From Oscillospiraceae bacterium (GTDB lineage: Bacteria; Bacillota; Clostridia; Oscillospirales; Oscillospiraceae), in NCBI GenBank assembly GCA_015067435.1, contig SVMM01000013.1, positions 1-64,000 of the forward strand: 64,000 bases of DNA. Reading direction: 5' to 3'. Position numbers and translations under genes: made by a program. Below, piece after piece: positions 15,989 to 23,526 of this stretch. Position 1 is the first letter of the stretch, and every line of letters begins with the position of its first letter. The notes under the pieces were generated by a model, which worked only from the letters and a program-made list of their open reading frames with translations, was not told the origin of the DNA and did no database searches.

Positions 15989-17116
15989 CTATAACTCAAT
16001 AAAGTGCAATTCCTCCCGGTATCCGGCGTCGGAAAATGGGATCGTAACGGCGCCAGCCGTCTCTGCCGCGGGCGAAGCGGTCAGGAGCGTCACGCGGTTG
16101 CCGCGGCAGAATGACTCCGCATCCGGCGGCGGCGCCGCGCTGACGACGGCGACGTGGGCGTAGGGCGTCTCGGCCAGCAGGCGCGAGAGCGCGCCGTCGT
16201 CGGCTTCCCACGCGAGCGTCAGGAAGCGCTCCTCCATCGCGCGAAAATCCACATCATTCTGCACCTCCGTCAGCAGGAACCGCCCCGCCTCCGCAAACGC
16301 GGCGGTGTGGGCGTATCCCCCGTTCACCAACGCGCGGGAGACGGAGAGAAACACCTCCGCCATCGCGTCCGCCGCCTCCGGCGGGACACCCTCCCGCTCC
16401 GAGAGCAGGTTGCGGAAGACCAGCAGCGTCTGGTTGACCACCGGAAGCCCCAGCTCGCGCAGCATCAGCGCATCTGTCTTCTGCGACAGCTTCCAGTGGA
16501 TCTGGCGGATCGGATCGCCGGGGCGGTACTCGCGAATGGCAAAGGTCTCGCTCGGGTCGCTGCCCGGCTTCGTCTGCGAATACCGCTCGCTGTCGGAAAT
16601 GACCGTCGTGTTCTCCGTCAGCAGCACGGACGGCAGGAACAGCTCCGGCTCGACCGTGGCGAATTCTCCGTCACAGGAGCCCGCCGAAAAGCGGCCGATG
16701 CCGAACAGATCCTCCGTCCACGCCTCCGCCGCAAGCCGCAGCGTGCCGCAATGCGCCGTGCCGACCGCCAGCGTCAGCGCCGAGCGTCCGGAAAGCCGGG
16801 GTGAAAAGGAAAACGCCGTTTCCGCGCGCTCGTTCGTCAGCCGGTTCTCACAGACCGCGCGCCCCGCAGTTCGGGAAAAAACACCCAGCGGTTCCACCGC
16901 AAGCGAGGCGTGCAGCGCGTTTCCCTTCGCGCAGCGCGGCGGGACGGCAAGCGTCATCCGGACGCGCGCCGCCCTGCGTTTTGCCGAGAGGATCGACACC
17001 GTGGGCAGAAGGATTGAGGCAAGCAGCAGCGTCAGCGTCGCGGCGTTGTTCTCAAAAAGCCAGAGCACCGCGGCGGCGACGAGCCATGCCGCCCACGCAA
17101 GTCTGCGTTTCCACAT
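15989..17116 (-). CDS. DUF58 domain protein
   Basis: 375 residues. Two N-terminal hydrophobic segments (LAWAAWLVAAAVLWLF, ATLTLLLASILLPTVSIL) are followed by a beta-rich region. The DUF58 signature IREYRPGDPIRQIHWKLSQKTDALMLRELG lies near residues 195-225, and the tail should be von Willebrand factor A-like. DUF58 proteins accompany MoxR ATPases, which are thought to act as chaperones for protein complexes. It overlaps neither neighbour but is 1 bp from the MoxR stop. Confidence 0.88.
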   Translation of the reverse strand: MWKRRLAWAAWLVAAAVLWLFENNAATLTLLLASILLPTVSILSAKRRAARVRMTLAVPPRCAKGNALHASLAVEPLGVFSRTAGRAVCENRLTNERAETAFSFSPRLSGRSALTLAVGTAHCGTLRLAAEAWTEDLFGIGRFSAGSCDGEFATVEPELFLPSVLLTENTTVISDSERYSQTKPGSDPSETFAIREYRPGDPIRQIHWKLSQKTDALMLRELGLPVVNQTLLVFRNLLSEREGVPPEAADAMAEVFLSVSRALVNGGYAHTAAFAEAGRFLLTEVQNDVDFRAMEERFLTLAWEADDGALSRLLAETPYAHVAVVSAAPPPDAESFCRGNRVTLLTASPAAETAGAVTIPFSDAGYREELHFIEL

Positions 17117-17117
17117 G

Positions 17118-18059
17118 TCAGTGCCCGCGCGTGTCCGGCACCTCGACGGACTTGAGCAGTTCCGCGAGCACCTGCTCCGCCGAGACGCCGGAGAGCCGCG
17201 CCTTCTGCGTCAGGATGATGCGGTGGGCGCACACGTCGGCAAAGACCGCGCGCACGTCCTCCGGCACCACATAGTCGCGCCCCTCCAGATACGCATGCGC
17301 CTTCGACATACGGTCGAGGAACAGCACGCCGCGCGGGCTGATGCCGATCTCGGTCATGGGATGCTCCCGCGAGGCAAGCGCGAGCCGCGTGAGATAGGAC
17401 AGGATACTATCCTTCGACGTCACGGCGCGCACCTCGCCCTGCATCCGCACCACGTCCTCGCGCGTTACGGACTGCTTCACGCTCTCCAGCGGGTCATGCT
17501 CCTGCCGGGCGCGCAGCAGCTCCATCTGTGCGTCGTAGTCCGGATAGCCGATGGAGAGGCGCACGAGGAAACGGTCGACCTGCGCGTAGGGAAGCATCTG
17601 CGTCCCCGCCGTACCGACGTTGTTCTGCGTGGCAATCACGATAAACGGCTTTTGCAGCGGGTAGGTGTTCCCGTCCACCGTGACCTGCCGCTCCTCCATC
17701 GCCTCCAGCAGCGCGGACTGCGTCTTGCTCGACGTGCGGTTGATCTCGTCGCCGAGCAGCAGATTCGTATCGTTCACAACGCCGCGCTGATAGGTGAACG
17801 CGCCGGTATCCTTGTTGTAGACGGAAAAGCCGATGATGTCGCTCGGCAGCACGTCGGGCGTGAACTGGATGCGGTGGTATGTAAGGCCCAGCGTACGGCT
17901 GAGCGCCAGTGCCAGCGTCGTTTTGCCGACGCCCGGCACATCGTCGAGCAGGATATGGCCGTCCGACAAGATCGCCATCAGGATCTTCCCGATGACAGCG
18001 CGCTTGCCGGAGATCGCCTTTTCCACTTCTTTGATGATCGATTCCAGTTCATTGTTCAT
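17118..18059 (-). CDS. MoxR-family AAA+ ATPase
   Basis: 313 residues, normal MoxR length. Walker A is PGVGKT (residues 42-47). Walker B reads LLLGDEINR, followed by SKTQSALLEAMEERQVTVDG and the sensor region IATQNNVGTAGTQMLPYAQVDRF. MoxR ATPases are chaperone-like and nearly always sit next to DUF58 genes. I prefer the ATG at 18059 (AGGGAG upstream, conserved N terminus) to the ATG 48 bp further up, which has no ribosome site. First gene of a five-gene operon. Confidence 0.92.
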   Translation of the reverse strand: MNNELESIIKEVEKAISGKRAVIGKILMAILSDGHILLDDVPGVGKTTLALALSRTLGLTYHRIQFTPDVLPSDIIGFSVYNKDTGAFTYQRGVVNDTNLLLGDEINRTSSKTQSALLEAMEERQVTVDGNTYPLQKPFIVIATQNNVGTAGTQMLPYAQVDRFLVRLSIGYPDYDAQMELLRARQEHDPLESVKQSVTREDVVRMQGEVRAVTSKDSILSYLTRLALASREHPMTEIGISPRGVLFLDRMSKAHAYLEGRDYVVPEDVRAVFADVCAHRIILTQKARLSGVSAEQVLAELLKSVEVPDTRGH

Positions 18060-18097
18060 GGCAGATGCTTTGTCTCCCTTTTTATTGTTGCCGGGGT

Positions 18098-18126
18098 ATT
18101 GTAGCATAAGAACCGAAAAAGGGCAA
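18098..18126 (-). promoter_or_regulatory. Promoter of the MoxR operon, overlapping an upstream terminator
   Basis: Minus strand TTGCCC (18121-18126), 17-bp spacer, TACAAT (18098-18103) with an extended TGC in front of the -10. The -35 box lies in the descending arm of the terminator of the preceding gene. Confidence 0.55.
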
Positions 18127-18143
18127 GCGTGCGCCTGCCCTTT
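18114..18143 (-). terminator. Terminator of the duplicated 5'-nucleotidase-C gene
   Basis: Minus strand stem AAAGGGCA/TGCCCTTT (18136-18143 with 18118-18125) followed by TTTTTC. Confidence 0.6.
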
Positions 18144-18158
18144 CCCTGTTTTTTCAGT

Positions 18159-20228
18159 TTATTTGCTCGTGACCACCATCGTGTTCGACGCCTGGTCGTA
18201 ATCGACGCCGAAACCCAGCTTCTCACCCAGCTCGCGGAGCTTGAAGAAGTTGTTGCCGCCGATGTTGAAAGCGGTGAGGTCGGTGACGGGCGCGCCGTCA
18301 ATGATGAGCTTCTGTGCGCTGCGAACCGCAGTGGCGGACTTGTCGGTGCCCGTCGCCAGCTCGCCGCCGACGTCGGTGTACGCCTCGCCGGTCTTGACGG
18401 CGATGGTGTTGCTCGCGGCGTCATAGTCGACGGAGAACTGCGAGCCTGTGCCGCTGAGCAGCGCAGCCATGTCGCGCAGCTTGAAGTAGTTGCTGCCGTC
18501 GATGTTGTAGATCTCCGCTGTCTGCGCCTCGCCGTTGACGGTGAGGTTCTGGCGCGTCAGAACCACGGCGGCCTTCCCCGCGACCGTGACGCGGCCCTGC
18601 GGTGCGGCATAGCTCTCGCCGACGGCGCCGGCAAGCGTCTCCTTGAGGTACATCCACACCACGTCGCGCACGACGGCGGAGGTGATGGTGCTCTTGTCGT
18701 TGGTCTCGGCGGCCGCCTTGAACACATAGGAGGAATCCATGCCGTTGAAGTTCGCGTTGCTGGTGATAACGGCATAGGTCGCGGCCTCGTCGAACGCCTT
18801 GCCGTCCACCTCGGTGATAATCACACGCTGCACGGACGCCGCCTTGTACCACGGTGCCTTGTACTCCTCGCCCTTGTCGAACGCTTTTGCGGTATCGACT
18901 GTGTACTTCATGCCGGAAACCTGCATGAAGGACGCGCACGCCGCGGCGGTCGCCTCGCTGTAGGGCAGCCCCTGCGCCGCCACTTCCAGCGCCTCGCGCA
19001 GCTGCGCGCCGGTCATGTAGACCACGGCGACCTTGTTGGGATAAGGCAGGACCTCCGCCAGCTCCGCCGCGCCGAAGGAGCCGGCGTCGATATCGGCGCG
19101 CAGATTACCGCCGTTCCACAGCGCGACGATGTGGTCGGCGTCGACCGCGATTGCGGTGTTGCCCGCCGTCACGTCGTCCTCTTCAAAATAGCCGTTGATC
19201 GTACCGGACGCCGCGAACCAGCGCAGCGCGTCCGTCCACAGGTCGCCGAGGTTGGTCTCGCCCTTGCGCGCCGCGTCATCCGCTCCGCTGAGCTTCACGG
19301 CGCTGTACGCCTCCACGCTGTCGTCCAGCTCGACCACATTGCCGTGGGCGTCCGTAAAGAGCAGCTTGATTCGTCCCTGCGCCTTGGCGTAGGTATCCTC
19401 CTTGACGATATTGTCCAGCTCCTCGTCCAGATACATCCACACCACGTCGCGCACGACCGCCTTGGTGATGGCGCTCTTGTCGTTGGCGGCGGCAGCCTCC
19501 TTGAACAGATAGGAGGAATCCATGCCGTTGAAGTTCGCGTTGCTGGTGACAACGGCATAGGTCGCGGTCTCGTCGAACGCCTTGCCGCCCACCTCGGTGA
19601 TCGTCACGCGCTGCACGGACGCCGCCTTGTACCACGGTGCCTTGTAGACCTCGCCCTGATCGAAGGGCTTGGAGATGTCGACCGTGTATTTCATGCCGGA
19701 AACCTGCATGAAGGACGCGCACGCCGCTGCCGCCGCCTCGCTGTAGGGCAGCCCCTGAGACGCCGCCTCCAGCGCCTCGCGCAACTGCGCGCCGGTCATG
19801 TAGACGACGGCGACCGTGTTGGGATAGGGCAGCACCTTCGCCAGCGTCTCCGCGTTGAACTTCCCGGCGGGGATATCCTCGCGCAGATTGCCGCCGTTCC
19901 ACAGCGCGACAACATGCTCCGTGTCGACCGCGAGCTTGCTGTTGCCCGCCGTCACGTCATCCTCTTCAAAATACCCGTTGATCTTGCCCGACACGGCGAA
20001 CCAGCGCAGCGCGTCCGTCCACAGGTCGCCGAGGTTGGTCTCATGCTTCCGCGCGGCGTCGTTCGCACCGGACAGGCCGGTTTCGGCATAGGCCTCCAGC
20101 GTATCGTCCAGCTCGATGACGTTGCCGTGCGCATCTGTGAACTGCGCCGCCGAAGCGGGCGTCACGGCAAGCGTAAAGAACATGCTGACCGCAAGCAGGA
20201 TGCCAAGATATTTCCGCATTATTTTCAC
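18159..20228 (-). CDS. Exported protein: two 5'-nucleotidase C-terminal domains plus copper-amine-oxidase-like module
   Basis: 689 residues. Signal peptide 1-28 (ends TPASAA). Two near-identical copies of the 5'-nucleotidase C-terminal (substrate-specificity) domain follow: about 29-289 and 290-550, each with NLGDLWTDALRWF, ALWNGGNLR, MTGAQLREALE, FMQVSGMKYTVD and TSNANFNGMDSSY. The metallophosphatase domain that normally precedes this domain is missing, so nucleotidase activity is doubtful. Residues about 555-689 are a copper-amine-oxidase N-terminal-like (stalk) module, also found in the 24.4-26.2 kb protein. The GTG at 20228 follows GGAGGG with good spacing; the ATG three codons later is too far away. 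Confidence 0.82.
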   Translation of the reverse strand: MKIMRKYLGILLAVSMFFTLAVTPASAAQFTDAHGNVIELDDTLEAYAETGLSGANDAARKHETNLGDLWTDALRWFAVSGKINGYFEEDDVTAGNSKLAVDTEHVVALWNGGNLREDIPAGKFNAETLAKVLPYPNTVAVVYMTGAQLREALEAASQGLPYSEAAAAACASFMQVSGMKYTVDISKPFDQGEVYKAPWYKAASVQRVTITEVGGKAFDETATYAVVTSNANFNGMDSSYLFKEAAAANDKSAITKAVVRDVVWMYLDEELDNIVKEDTYAKAQGRIKLLFTDAHGNVVELDDSVEAYSAVKLSGADDAARKGETNLGDLWTDALRWFAASGTINGYFEEDDVTAGNTAIAVDADHIVALWNGGNLRADIDAGSFGAAELAEVLPYPNKVAVVYMTGAQLREALEVAAQGLPYSEATAAACASFMQVSGMKYTVDTAKAFDKGEEYKAPWYKAASVQRVIITEVDGKAFDEAATYAVITSNANFNGMDSSYVFKAAAETNDKSTITSAVVRDVVWMYLKETLAGAVGESYAAPQGRVTVAGKAAVVLTRQNLTVNGEAQTAEIYNIDGSNYFKLRDMAALLSGTGSQFSVDYDAASNTIAVKTGEAYTDVGGELATGTDKSATAVRSAQKLIIDGAPVTDLTAFNIGGNNFFKLRELGEKLGFGVDYDQASNTMVVTSK
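18576..20141. repeat. Tandem duplication, unit 783 bp, inside the 5'-nucleotidase-C gene
   Basis: Unit 1 spans 19359-20141 and unit 2 spans 18576-19358. Each begins (minus strand) with the codons for FTDAHGNV and has a 261-codon period. Long stretches are identical at both DNA and protein level. Confidence 0.85.
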
Positions 20229-20266
20229 AAGTAATCCCTCCTACAATAAACGGCAAATGCCGCAAA

Positions 20267-20845
20267 TTACTTTCTCACGCCCGAAACCTGATACATCTCG
20301 TCATTGGAGATCGTCACATCCACGTCGAACCACGGTTCGAACACTCCGGCAAGCTCGCGCTCATCCAAAAGCCCGATCGACACGCAGCTTGCCGCGCCCG
20401 CATGGTGCCTCTCGATCATTTCACGGCTCATGCCGTGCGCCACGGAAAGCCGCCCGCCCTGCTTCGTAAGCCCCGCAAGGACTTCGATCAGCCGTTTGGG
20501 AGCGGGAAAATGCGGAAATGCGTTATAGACCATGACCGCGTCGAACCGGTGATCGAACGGATAGGTCTCCGCGTCGCCGCAGATGACGTGGGCAAGCGGG
20601 AACTTCTCCTGTGCGCGCTTCGCCATCTCGGGCGAGATGTCGATGCCCGTCAGCGAGGCAACGCCGCGCGCGAAATAGTCCGGAAACAGCACGCCCGTGC
20701 CGCAGGCGACGTCCAGCACGTCGATCCCCTCGCGGATACCGCCGTTGTCAAGGATCGTGCGGATCACATCCTCGTTGCGGATCATTTCGGCATCCCACGA
20801 AACCGCGCAATGGTTAAAAAAGTCAATGACTTCGTTCTTTTCCAC
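20267..20845 (-). CDS. SAM-dependent methyltransferase (class I)
   Basis: 192 residues. The SAM-binding motif I reads VLDVACGTGVLFPDYF, followed by LTGIDISPEMAKRAQEKF and FDAVMVYNAFPHF, typical of ubiE-like methyltransferases. Substrate unknown. I chose GTG at 20845 (GGGGAG 8 bp upstream) because it gives the usual short N-terminal helix; an upstream ATG 12 codons earlier has no ribosome site. It lies upstream of the 5'-nucleotidase-C gene on the same strand, 38 bp apart. Confidence 0.85.
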   Translation of the reverse strand: MEKNEVIDFFNHCAVSWDAEMIRNEDVIRTILDNGGIREGIDVLDVACGTGVLFPDYFARGVASLTGIDISPEMAKRAQEKFPLAHVICGDAETYPFDHRFDAVMVYNAFPHFPAPKRLIEVLAGLTKQGGRLSVAHGMSREMIERHHAGAASCVSIGLLDERELAGVFEPWFDVDVTISNDEMYQVSGVRK

Positions 20846-20907
20846 CCAAGCGACTCCCCAATAAAATAGTATCATGTTCATTTTAATACGTGGGATTCCC
20901 GCCGCAC

Positions 20908-20959
20908 AAGCCCCCCGGGGGGTTATATTTCATGGAAAAAATATCCCCCCATGGGGCTT
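20908..20959. repeat. Inverted repeat with nested palindromes
   Basis: The arms AAGCCCC-NN-GGGGGG-(T)TATATTT (20908-20930) and its reverse complement (20938-20959) flank a 7-base loop. Each arm is itself palindromic around the C6/G6 tract. It lies upstream of the methyltransferase gene in a 300-base stretch without a protein gene (20881-21182) that otherwise holds only the hairpin at 21097 and a possible -10 box. Confidence 0.6.
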
Positions 20960-21096
20960 CTCATGGCAAAAATGATCTGCTATACTGTGTTTGCTTGAGA
21001 TCTGAAGCGGGCTGCGTCTTGTCACGGGGGCGCGGCCCGTTTCGCATACAGCAAAAAGCTGAATCGGCATGGTGCAAAGCCGGTATCGTATCCGCA

Positions 21097-21134
21097 GGCA
21101 AGGGCATCGGCGACGCTGCGCCGATGCCCTTGTT
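21097..21134 (-). terminator. Hairpin downstream of rsgI, likely terminator
   Basis: CAAGGGCATCGG (21099-21110) pairs perfectly with CCGATGCCCTTG (21121-21132), extended by two C-G pairs around a 6-base loop. It has no clear U tract on the minus strand. Confidence 0.45.
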
Positions 21135-21182
21135 CGTATGATTCGCTCTGATGCTGTGCATTTTCTTGCCGTTTCGTGTCGT

Positions 21183-22010
21183 TTATCCCTGTTCCGGCGC
21201 GTTCTGCCCGTCGTTTTGCGGCGGTCCCTGTTCCGGTGCGCCCTGCCCGCCGCCTCGCGGCGGCTGTGCGATGGAATCGCTGTTCCCCGCACCGTCGTCG
21301 GGCGGGGGCGGCGGAGCGGGCTCCCCGCGCGGCTCCGGATCGTCTCCGCCCCACACGGGCGGCTCCTTGTGATCGCGCTCGAAGCCGAATCTGCCGGCGC
21401 TGTGATGCTCGCCCATCGCCTGCCTGCGCTCGGCGCGGCTCGTCTCGAAGATATAGGCGGGCGATTCGCCAACGCGCTCCACCGAGCGCTCCGCAAACTC
21501 CTTCAGCTCCGTCGCGCGTCTGTCGTTGTCCGTGGCGACGCCGACGATGACCGCACCGTCCTCCGTGCCGCGATAACCCCTGTCGTGCAGACGCTCCATC
21601 GTGATGTTGAGCGCGTCCTCCGCGCGGTGGCGCCGCACCTCGCCGGACAGGCTTTCCGCCAGTTCCTTTGTGTTCTCGTCGAGCGCGTCCACCGCGATGA
21701 CTCTGCCGAAGTGGTTGATCGTCAGTTCGATGGCGGAATCCTCGTCGACGTCGAACGAAACGTAAGCGCTCGCCGTACTGCCCATATAGCCGAACGTGCC
21801 GCCCGTGAGCGAGAGCGCCAGCATCGCGGCAACAGCGCCGCGCATCCAGCGCTTCCGCTTCCTGCTCGGGAACGTAACGACCTCCGCGGCAAGCTCGATG
21901 GTCTCGCCCACCGCTCCGGCATGGCGCGTTTTGACGAACGTGCCGTCCTCGCAGAGGACTACAGCCTCTTCGCCGCGCCGCTCCAGTATGATCGCTTTCA
22001 TGCCGTTCAC
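21183..22010 (-). CDS. rsgI: RsgI-type anti-sigma factor
   Basis: 275 residues. Residues 1-50 are the RsgI N-terminal anti-sigma domain (MKAIILERRGEEAVVLCEDGTFV). One helix lies at about 58-78. The following extracytoplasmic part carries the conserved RsgI segment (SFDVDEDSAIELTINHFGRVIAVDAL). The C terminus is Pro/Gly/Gln rich (EPAPPPPPDDG ... NDGQNAPEQG) and, unlike cellulosomal RsgI proteins, has no carbohydrate-binding domain. Its ATG overlaps the sigI stop by 4 bp. RsgI holds SigI inactive at the membrane until a signal triggers proteolysis. Confidence 0.9.
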   Translation of the reverse strand: MNGMKAIILERRGEEAVVLCEDGTFVKTRHAGAVGETIELAAEVVTFPSRKRKRWMRGAVAAMLALSLTGGTFGYMGSTASAYVSFDVDEDSAIELTINHFGRVIAVDALDENTKELAESLSGEVRRHRAEDALNITMERLHDRGYRGTEDGAVIVGVATDNDRRATELKEFAERSVERVGESPAYIFETSRAERRQAMGEHHSAGRFGFERDHKEPPVWGGDDPEPRGEPAPPPPPDDGAGNSDSIAQPPRGGGQGAPEQGPPQNDGQNAPEQG

Positions 22011-22738
22011 GCCCCTTTGACAAACGCCAGATAACCGGCGAGAATGGGAAAGTCTCCGTCTAAAATCTCTGCCGCTGCAATGATATACTTGCGGTGCCGC
22101 TCCAGTATCTTGCGGATCACGCCGCTTGCCTCGCTGAGCTCCTTGATGGGCAGAAGGCGCTTGAGCCGCATCTGCGTCATCAGAACCACGCTGGCGATCA
22201 GCGTGCGCACCGCCTGGCCGCAGCTCCGCTTCGTCTTCTCCGCCTTGGGCGAGGCGTCTGCGAGGTCGAAGAACGAGAAACCATACAGCTGCAAAATACC
22301 CTGCATTTCGGCGATCTCCGCGCGCGCTTTGCTCGCCGTGTCCTCTCCCGGTGCGGCATCCGCCTCCTCCGCCATGCGCTGCTGCACGCGCAGGTTGACG
22401 CCGCCCGCCTCCTCTTCCTCCAATGCGTCCTCGAACACGGCAGGGGTGACGCTCAACTCGTCCGCGTGCCGCCCCTCCGTGCGGAGGTAATCGACAATGC
22501 GGCGGCGGATCACCATGGCGGCAAGACCGTGAAAGGAGCCTTTGCCCTCCTCATAGCTTTGCACCGCCTCATGGAACGCCATGAGCGCGACCGACCACTC
22601 ATCGTCGCTGTCTGTAATATAGCGGTGTGTCGTTTCCGAGGCAACGCGAAGCATCCATGCCTTTTGGCTCTCCGCCAGCTCGTCGAACAGCCCCTCGTCA
22701 TGCTTTGCGGCAAGGGCCTTCTGCTCCAGCGCATCCAT
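22007..22738 (-). CDS. sigI: RNA polymerase sigma factor SigI
   Basis: 243 residues. Sigma-70 region 2 is visible (DDEWSVALMAFHEAVQSYEEGKGSFHGLAAMVIRRRIVDYLR), followed by a C-terminal SigI-type region (LPIKELSEASGVIRKILERHRKYIIAAAEILDGDFPILAGYLAF). SigI controls heat-shock and wall genes in Bacillus and cellulosome genes in Clostridium thermocellum. AAAGGAGAG precedes the ATG. The rsgI start is coupled through ATGA. Two candidate target promoters lie nearby (24306-24337 and 26315-26346). Confidence 0.92.
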   Translation of the reverse strand: MDALEQKALAAKHDEGLFDELAESQKAWMLRVASETTHRYITDSDDEWSVALMAFHEAVQSYEEGKGSFHGLAAMVIRRRIVDYLRTEGRHADELSVTPAVFEDALEEEEAGGVNLRVQQRMAEEADAAPGEDTASKARAEIAEMQGILQLYGFSFFDLADASPKAEKTKRSCGQAVRTLIASVVLMTQMRLKRLLPIKELSEASGVIRKILERHRKYIIAAAEILDGDFPILAGYLAFVKGA

Positions 22739-22774
22739 AGCGTTCTCTCCTTTTGTTCATCGGGATCGAAACAA

Positions 22775-22803
22775 ACTATAACATGGAGCCGGAAAAACAT
22801 CAA
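22775..22803 (-). promoter_or_regulatory. Sigma-A-like promoter of sigI-rsgI
   Basis: Minus strand TTGATG (22798-22803), 17-bp spacer, TATAGT (22775-22780). No SigI-like box was seen here. Confidence 0.5.
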
Positions 22804-22860
22804 GGTCGGCTGCCGCCGCAATGCGCCGCCCCGTATCGCGTCTGTCCCGTCGGGGCGCCG

Positions 22861-23526
22861 TTACAGCGCCTCCTTCGTGGTCGGTTTGCCGCAAACGATG
22901 GTCAGGTTGCCGTTGCGCTCGCGCAATTCGTCGAGAAATGCCTTGGTCGTGCGCGCATCCCGAAGGATAATCTTATACGCCAGCTCGTAGAGCGTGCCCA
23001 TATTCGTCGTCTTGACGCGTTCCAGCTCCGCGGAGGCTGTGTACTTTGCGAACAGGTCGTCAAACAGCCCGTCGTAGTCGAGGTTTTCGGGGATCGTGAT
23101 CTTCAGCTCGCGCTCGTCCGCGCGCCCCGCGCCGAAGCCGGTCGCGGTCAGCAGCAGCGAGAACGCCGCCATGATGCAGAAGAACGCCGCCGCCAGCACC
23201 ACATAGCCCATACCGGTGGCAAGCCCGATGGCGGTCGCAAGGAAGACCATGCCGATCTCCTTCGCGCTGCCCGGCGCGCTGCGGAAGCGGATGAGTCCGA
23301 ACGCGCCCGCCACCGCGACGCCCGCGCCGATGTTGCCGTTGACCAGCATGATGATGACCTGCACCATCGCGGGCAGCATGGCAAGCGTCAGGACAAAGCT
23401 CTGGGAATACCTGTTTTTATACATAGCCAGCGCCGCCGAGGCGAGGCCGAGGATAAGGGAAACCGCCGTGCAGATAAAGAATGCGGAAGCCGTGATCTCG
23501 GTTCCGGTAATGATCGTGTTAAGCAA
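22861..23526 (-). CDS. DUF4956 membrane protein (partner of VTC polymerase)
   Basis: 221 residues. Four hydrophobic helices in residues 8-125 are followed by a soluble C-terminal domain (ADERELKITIPENLDYDGLFDDLFAKYT...) with the DUF4956 pattern, including RFRSAPGSAKEIGMVFLATAIGLATGMGY. It almost always neighbours VTC-domain genes. TTG at 23526 is the likely start: AAGGAGG is 9 bp upstream and the codon overlaps the VTC stop (8-bp overlap). The function is unknown; a membrane partner for polyphosphate synthesis or export is an inference. Confidence 0.85.
   Translation of the reverse strand: MLNTIITGTEITASAFFICTAVSLILGLASAALAMYKNRYSQSFVLTLAMLPAMVQVIIMLVNGNIGAGVAVAGAFGLIRFRSAPGSAKEIGMVFLATAIGLATGMGYVVLAAAFFCIMAAFSLLLTATGFGAGRADERELKITIPENLDYDGLFDDLFAKYTASAELERVKTTNMGTLYELAYKIILRDARTTKAFLDELRERNGNLTIVCGKPTTKEAL

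Noticed and set aside
22739-22861. SigI-type box upstream of sigI itself
   Set aside because: Neither the ACCCC nor the CCGAATA block is present at the spacing seen in the other two promoters.
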